Positions 15,425 through 18,884 of a stretch of DNA of 18,884 nt are shown piece by piece. How positions within the stretch are numbered: position 1 is the stretch's first letter; the number at the start of each line of letters is the position of its first letter. Both the position numbers and the translations under genes were made by a program. The DNA is from an uncultured Planctomycetota bacterium (GTDB lineage Bacteria > Planctomycetota > SZUA-567 > JAFGNG01): NCBI GenBank assembly GCA_947311175.1, contig CAMZKK010000041.1, positions 1 through 18,884 on the forward strand, read 5' to 3'. The notes under the pieces were generated by a model. That model was not told the origin of the DNA, made no database searches, and was given only the letters and a program-made list of their open reading frames with translations.

Positions 15425-16537
15425 TTACCAGACTCCGTCAATTATTCCTCCTGCGACAACAAAGTCTTCATTGTTATACAAAACTGCGTGCTGTCCCGGA
15501 GTGGGAGCGAACTGCGGAGTTAAAAACTTCAAGATTAATTCACCGTTATTAATCTCAGAAACAATACATTCTTTGAGGGTGGATAAACTCCTTATCTTTA
15601 CCTTAAGTTTTTGTTCGACAATACATTCCTTAGCAATGAGAATATTCAAATGGATAATTTTCATATTCATTCTATTTGATTCGCTGCGGGTTCCAACGAC
15701 AATAGAATTTGTTGTAGGGTTTATTTCCAAAACATAACGAGGCTCACCAAGGGCAAATCCCAAACCGCGCCTTTGCCCAATGGTATAATTCCAAATCCCT
15801 TTATGCCTGGCAATTTCATTTCCTTGCACATCATAAACAGCTCCCGGCATCTCTTTTGCTCTTTCCCCTAAGACATTTCGGTAATCTCCTTCTCCGGCAA
15901 AACAAAGGTCTTGACTATCTGGACGCTGAGCAACATGCAGCTGTTTTTCTTCCGCAAGCATTCTAACTTTTGTTTTTTCTATTTCTCCTAATGGCAAATG
16001 AAAAAATGGTAATTTGTGACGTTCTATTCCATAAATGAAATAACTTTGATCTCGACGACAATCATCTCCACGTGCGAGAAAAAAACCCTTTTCATTTTCA
16101 ATAACTTTGGCATAGTGTCCGGTTGCAAAATGCTTTATCCCCATTTTTTGTTCAATGGTATCCCAAAGAATATTAAACTTTGATACTCGATTGCATTCAA
16201 TACAAGGGTTTGGAGTTTTTCCACTGAAATAACTTTCTCTAAAATATTCAATCACATACTTTTTAAATACATCTTCGGTATGAAGAAAATAATGGGGGAT
16301 TCCGAGTTTTTTAGAAACAAAGACGGCCTCTTCTCCACAGCATGGTGATTTGATATTACAATTTGCAGATGGTATCTTCATCGTAACCCCAACAACATTC
16401 CAGCCCTGCTCAAGCAGAATAGATGCAGTCACACTTGAGTCCACACCTCCACTCATCATAACCGCAACTGTTTTATCCGGTGATACACCATTCCACGGCT
16501 CAAGACTTGGCTCAAAAATATCTACAATTTCATTCAT
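15425..16537 (-). CDS. mnmA: tRNA-specific 2-thiouridylase
   Basis: Thiolates U34 of tRNA-Lys, -Glu and -Gln using persulfide sulfur; cytoplasmic, 370 residues, normal length. The PP-loop SGGVDSS lies at 29-35. The catalytic cysteine is Cys112 in TPNPCIECN and the partner cysteine is Cys212 in DSQDLCF; both are required in the family. ATGHYAKV, the DQSYFIYG loop and the IGQRRGLG segment are also present, followed by the C-terminal beta-barrel. Relative to shorter homologues it has about 20 extra residues before the PP-loop. Its ATG lies within the end of nadE (eight-base overlap), so the two are translationally coupled. Confidence 0.97.
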   Translation of the reverse strand: MNEIVDIFEPSLEPWNGVSPDKTVAVMMSGGVDSSVTASILLEQGWNVVGVTMKIPSANCNIKSPCCGEEAVFVSKKLGIPHYFLHTEDVFKKYVIEYFRESYFSGKTPNPCIECNRVSKFNILWDTIEQKMGIKHFATGHYAKVIENEKGFFLARGDDCRRDQSYFIYGIERHKLPFFHLPLGEIEKTKVRMLAEEKQLHVAQRPDSQDLCFAGEGDYRNVLGERAKEMPGAVYDVQGNEIARHKGIWNYTIGQRRGLGFALGEPRYVLEINPTTNSIVVGTRSESNRMNMKIIHLNILIAKECIVEQKLKVKIRSLSTLKECIVSEINNGELILKFLTPQFAPTPGQHAVLYNNEDFVVAGGIIDGVW

Positions 16538-17333
16538 CTAACATATCCCTCAATGCTAAAACCGGAGGAGCTTCATGTTTGTGCTTATTTGCCAAATGTC
16601 GGGTCCAAACAAATTTCGTTACTTCATCAACGCCACCCTGTTTTATTTTTTCATCCATTTCATCATAATACTTTCGACAATAAATAATTCCATTTTGCAT
16701 TTTGTCATAACTAAAGCCAAGATCGCCTTCATCGGTTTGCCCACTTTCTAGTCCTGCAGAAGGAACTCGGTCGATATGACAATCATCAATCAAACCTTCA
16801 GCCACAAATAAATCCAAACATTGATACACCTCTGATTTATAAAGTTCGCCAATAGGGAAAATATCTGCCAAAGCATCCCCCCCCTTAGTATCATAACCAA
16901 TAAAATCTTCAGAAAGATTGCCGGTACCCATAACTCGTACTTTTTTTCCAGCAAACTTTGTTGCTAACGAATGAGCAAAACTATACAAGACACACATCCT
17001 TGCTCTGCTTCGTGAATTACCGGAATTTAAGGTGCTGACTTCAAATCCACTACCGGCAACTACCTCATCAACTGCATCAGCTATTTTGCTTATTGAAACT
17101 TCGTGATAATTAATCCCCAATTTACTTCCAAGGCTTGCCGAGCGACTATTGAATGTCTCTTTATCAAATTCATTGTATGGCATCCCAGCTCCATAGACAT
17201 TTTCGCAGCCCAAAGCCCTTGTACATAAGCAGGCAACAAGGGTTGAGTCGGCACCGCCACTCAATCCGACAACCGCAATATCTACAGATGCTCTTATTCC
17301 CTTACAGATTGATTCAATAATTTTTTGATTCAT
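16530..17333 (-). CDS. nadE: NAD+ synthetase (ammonia-dependent type)
   Basis: Last step of NAD synthesis: amidation of nicotinic acid adenine dinucleotide with ATP. The protein has 267 residues and lacks the N-terminal glutaminase (nitrilase) domain, so it should use ammonia or an unlinked ammonia source. The PP-loop SGGADST is at 25-31. The NSRSRARMCVLYSFA helix, the GTGNLSEDFIGYDTKGGDA segment and FPIGELYKSEV are characteristic NadE elements. AGGAGAAGG immediately precedes the ATG. It is the first gene of a five-gene operon, with mnmA overlapping its end. A terminator for flgM lies only about 40 bases upstream, so its promoter must be very close or overlap that hairpin. Confidence 0.95.
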   Translation of the reverse strand: MNQKIIESICKGIRASVDIAVVGLSGGADSTLVACLCTRALGCENVYGAGMPYNEFDKETFNSRSASLGSKLGINYHEVSISKIADAVDEVVAGSGFEVSTLNSGNSRSRARMCVLYSFAHSLATKFAGKKVRVMGTGNLSEDFIGYDTKGGDALADIFPIGELYKSEVYQCLDLFVAEGLIDDCHIDRVPSAGLESGQTDEGDLGFSYDKMQNGIIYCRKYYDEMDEKIKQGGVDEVTKFVWTRHLANKHKHEAPPVLALRDMLDE

Positions 17334-17371
17334 ACCTTCTCCTGATTTTAATGTTTCAAGATAAATAAATT

Positions 17372-17403
17372 AAAAAAAGCCCTCACTGTTTAATGAGAGC
17401 TTT
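17372..17403 (-). terminator. Intrinsic terminator of the flgM transcript
   Basis: On the minus strand GCTCTCA, an eight-base loop and TGAGGGC pair as seven base pairs (one G-U), flanked by AAA/TTT and followed by seven Ts. It lies about 30 bases after the flgM stop and just upstream of nadE, separating the fliA-flgM transcripts from the nadE operon. Confidence 0.85.
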
Positions 17404-17431
17404 ATTTTTAATTTATTAAACATATTTTAGC

Positions 17432-17710
17432 TTATACTTTTTCATTTCCAAAATTATCATCAATTGCCTTATCAACCGCTCTTTCTAATTTGTCATTAGT
17501 AACATAACTACCATCAGCCATTGCTTTTTTTACAGCCATAACTCTTTCAAGACGAATGCCTTCAATTTGCGAAAGTCTTTTGACGTCTGAAGACACTTGC
17601 AATGAATCGGTTTTTTCTACTTGCTTAGGCTGCTTGCCGTAAGCCTTGTGCATTCTTCTCGGTGCATTTGCTCCGCCGAGTGAGTTGATATTGTTTATAT
17701 TATCAACCAT
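17432..17710 (-). CDS. flgM: Anti-sigma-28 factor FlgM
   Basis: Small protein (92 residues) that binds and inhibits the flagellar sigma factor until it is exported through the completed hook. The family pattern is visible in the C-terminal half: DSLQVSSDVKRLSQ (35-48), then IRLERVMAVKKAMADGSYVTNDKLERAVDKAI (52-83), with the conserved R-x-x-(K/R)V-x-x-(I/V)K-x-A-(I/M)-x-x-G-x-Y core. The N-terminal 30 residues are basic, Asn/Gly-rich and probably disordered, as is usual. GGGGG lies upstream of the ATG. Its target is presumably the sigma factor encoded about 390 bases upstream on the same strand. Confidence 0.88.
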   Translation of the reverse strand: MVDNINNINSLGGANAPRRMHKAYGKQPKQVEKTDSLQVSSDVKRLSQIEGIRLERVMAVKKAMADGSYVTNDKLERAVDKAIDDNFGNEKV

Positions 17711-17766
17711 TTTTTTACCCCCAATAAAATAATTTCCATAAGTTTACAATTTTTTCGATAAAAAGC

Positions 17767-17795
17767 AAATTTTCAAATGAATTTATTGAAAATTT
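17767..17795. repeat. 10-bp AT-rich inverted repeat upstream of flgM
   Basis: AAATTTTCAA (17767-17776) is the exact reverse complement of 17786-17795, with a nine-base loop. On the minus strand a TTTTT run follows two bases later. It could be a weak terminator of the preceding small ORF or a regulatory dyad of flgM. AT composition makes chance possible. Confidence 0.35.
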
Positions 17796-17844
17796 TTTCA
17801 AACCCCATTTTCAACTTCTTTCGGAAAAATACGTCAAAAAAATA

Positions 17845-18027
17845 TTATGCTGCAAAAATTGTGTCCATATTTAAAATAAAAGACATATTTTCAATAGAAT
17901 TGAAATCACCAAAATCATCATCATGGAGAATTAAACCAAAATCTTCTATTTGGTGCTCTGTCTCTTCACCTACCACAGATGTCTTAACTGATGTAAGTTC
18001 AACACTTTGCAACCTTTTATTCCTCAT
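17845..18027 (-). CDS. Possible small acidic protein (60 aa) between fliA and flgM
   Basis: Not recognised. The ATG at 18027 has AAGGA eight bases upstream, and a perfect TATAAT lies 31 bases before the ATG. The protein has a basic first five residues, a Ser/Thr/Val segment (LQSVELTSVKTSVVG), then an acidic stretch rich in Asp, Glu and His (EETEHQIEDF, HDDDFGDF) and a hydrophobic end. It has no cysteine and no membrane helix. It sits in the same direction between the sigma-28 gene and flgM, where a small flagellar regulator would be conceivable. The signals favour expression, but length and lack of family recognition keep this tentative. Confidence 0.45.
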   Translation of the reverse strand: MRNKRLQSVELTSVKTSVVGEETEHQIEDFGLILHDDDFGDFNSIENMSFILNMDTIFAA

Positions 18028-18058
18028 AGTGCAATCCTTGTTTATTCAAAAATATAGC

Positions 18059-18086
18059 ATTATATATTTTATCGACATAGGCGATA
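18059..18086 (-). promoter_or_regulatory. Candidate promoter for the 60-aa ORF and flgM
   Basis: On the minus strand a perfect -10 TATAAT (18064-18059) lies 17 bases after TTATCG, a poor -35. Inside the spacer is GTCGATAA, one mismatch from the sigma-28 -10 box GCCGATAA, with TAAA 17 bases further upstream (15 expected). Either a sigma70-like or a weak sigma28 promoter is possible. Confidence 0.35.
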
Positions 18087-18092
18087 AAATAT
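18064..18092. repeat. 11-bp inverted repeat just downstream of fliA
   Basis: ATATTTTATCG (18064-18074) and CGATAAAATAT (18082-18092) are exact reverse complements around a seven-base loop, starting seven bases after the fliA stop. It could end the fliA transcript, although no clean T run follows, or be an operator overlapping the candidate promoter of the next genes. Confidence 0.55.
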
Positions 18093-18098
18093 CTTTAA

Positions 18099-18845
18099 TC
18101 AAATTCCAACTTTTTTTAAATTTTTTCTTATTTTTTCAATCATAGATGCGTGAATCTGTGATACCCTACTTTCTGATATCTCCATAACCTTCCCGATTTC
18201 TTTCAGAGTAAGCTCTTCGTGATAATAAAGAGCAACTAACAACTTTTCTCTATCGCTCAACATTTTATCAATATAAGAAATCATTTCATCATCTTCAAAG
18301 TCAAGTGCTTCCTCACCAGCAACCCCCTTCGCTTCAAGCAAGTCAGCAAGAGTCTGTGCAGTGCCTTCCGTATTTGCTATTGGCTCAGAAAGACTAATCA
18401 TCCGGCTTGCCTTATCACCCATAATAGCGACATTGTACTCCTCCATTGTAATTCCAGCGATGGCAGCAATATCTTCAGGAGAACTTATTTTTCCCTTTTT
18501 TTTGAGGGTATCTTCAGCTTTTTTAATTTTAGTAACTCGATCTCTAATAATTCTACCCAACATATCATGTTTTCTAAGGTCATCTATAACCGACCCTCTG
18601 ATTCTAGTAATTGCATAAGTAGAGAATTTTGCCTCTCGGGAAGGATCATACCGCTCAATAGCATTAAGCAAACCAACGCAACCGGTACTATACAATTCTT
18701 CATATTCAATAAAATCAGGAAGGTTCATTGCCATTCTACCAACAGTTATCTTTACTAATGGCAAATAGCTCTCAACCAACTTTTCAAAGTCCTCTTTTGA
18801 GCCACCTCTATAACCATTCCATAATTTCGGATCAACTTCAATCAT
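18099..18845 (-). CDS. fliA: RNA polymerase sigma factor of the FliA/WhiG (sigma-28) family
   Basis: Alternative sigma factor that directs RNA polymerase to flagellar, chemotaxis and motility promoters; 248 residues, normal for the group. Region 2 (about 20-93) contains VKITVGRMAMNLPDFIEYEEL, GCVGLLNAIERYDPSREAKFSTYA and RIRGSVIDDLRKHD, all diagnostic of FliA/WhiG. Region 3 (about 98-150) includes the KKKGKISSPEDIAAIAGIT helix. Region 4 ends in a helix-turn-helix, LTLKEIGKVMEISESRVSQI (212-231). The ATG at 18845 has an AGAAG-type site upstream; only 39 bases precede it in the window, so its promoter and any upstream flagellar operon are not visible. FlgM downstream is its expected antagonist. 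Sigma-28 is favoured over a general-stress sigma because of the missing region 1.1, the short length and the flgM linkage. Confidence 0.95.
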   Translation of the reverse strand: MIEVDPKLWNGYRGGSKEDFEKLVESYLPLVKITVGRMAMNLPDFIEYEELYSTGCVGLLNAIERYDPSREAKFSTYAITRIRGSVIDDLRKHDMLGRIIRDRVTKIKKAEDTLKKKGKISSPEDIAAIAGITMEEYNVAIMGDKASRMISLSEPIANTEGTAQTLADLLEAKGVAGEEALDFEDDEMISYIDKMLSDREKLLVALYYHEELTLKEIGKVMEISESRVSQIHASMIEKIRKNLKKVGI

Positions 18846-18884
18846 TATTGCTTTCTTCTATTAATTTTAGTCATAACTATCTAA

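Noticed and set aside
18069..18100. Definite sigma-28 promoter
   Set aside because: GTCGATAA is a near match, but the -35 TAAA is two bases too far away, so it is kept only as a candidate.
17777..18145. Plus-strand ORF of 122 residues opposite the fliA-flgM spacer
   Set aside because: No plausible Shine-Dalgarno, runs into fliA on the opposite strand, and its Ile/Phe/Ser-rich composition is typical of antisense AT-rich DNA.
1..18884. CRISPR arrays, tRNA genes, insertion sequences, toxin-antitoxin or anti-phage systems
   Set aside because: No regularly spaced repeats, cloverleaf-like sequences, transposase motifs or defence domains were seen. The CPBP (Abi-type) protease is in an operon with housekeeping genes and is not evidence of phage defence by itself.

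Overview
This is an AT-rich bacterial chromosomal segment with two long minus-strand blocks flanking one plus-strand block. It carries flagellar regulators (a FliA/WhiG-type sigma factor and FlgM), a transmembrane chemoreceptor, RNase Y, a FapA/DUF342 protein, an FHA-domain Ser/Thr kinase and an MJ0042-type zinc-ribbon protein. Together these suggest a motile, probably diderm bacterium. The zinc-ribbon protein, the 'DLG' kinase and the KxSTS-type MetRS would fit the Lentisphaerae/PVC neighbourhood, but that placement is a weak inference. I see no tRNA, rRNA, CRISPR, insertion sequence or phage gene.

Layout. At 1-2241 (minus) is a chemoreceptor whose C-terminus turns into a hemerythrin domain that is cut by the window edge. 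Immediately upstream on the same strand lies a secreted single-Cache-domain protein (2376-2951) with its own sigma70-like promoter; a 19-bp hairpin separates the two genes. Next come a HAD hydrolase (3106-3825) and RNase Y (3910-5460), also on the minus strand. The stretch 5461-6138 is mostly non-coding, with one possible 77-aa ORF and three dyads. The plus-strand block 6139-12783 reads: acidic double-zinc-ribbon protein, MetRS, FapA/DUF342 protein, FHA-kinase, in tight succession. It converges at about 12.8 kb with a minus-strand block whose transcription order is fliA (18845-18099), possible small ORF, flgM, terminator, nadE, mnmA, glycosyltransferase, CPBP membrane protease, response regulator. 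The last five overlap or nearly touch and look like one operon.

How they fit together. fliA and flgM form the sigma28/anti-sigma pair. The Cache protein and the MCP-hemerythrin receptor look like a chemosensory input pair, one for a small ligand and one for oxygen or redox state. FapA, the FHA-kinase and the zinc-ribbon protein appear to be regulatory or envelope proteins sharing transcription with the housekeeping gene metG. The nadE-to-response-regulator operon mixes two PP-loop ATP pyrophosphatases with envelope and signalling genes.

Most notable for follow-up: the MCP-hemerythrin receptor next to a free secreted Cache protein; the zinc-ribbon/MetRS/FapA/kinase cluster; the non-RD FHA-kinase with an extracytoplasmic beta-rich tail; and a receiver domain with extra residues before its conserved lysine. 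No complete new defence or mobile system is evident.
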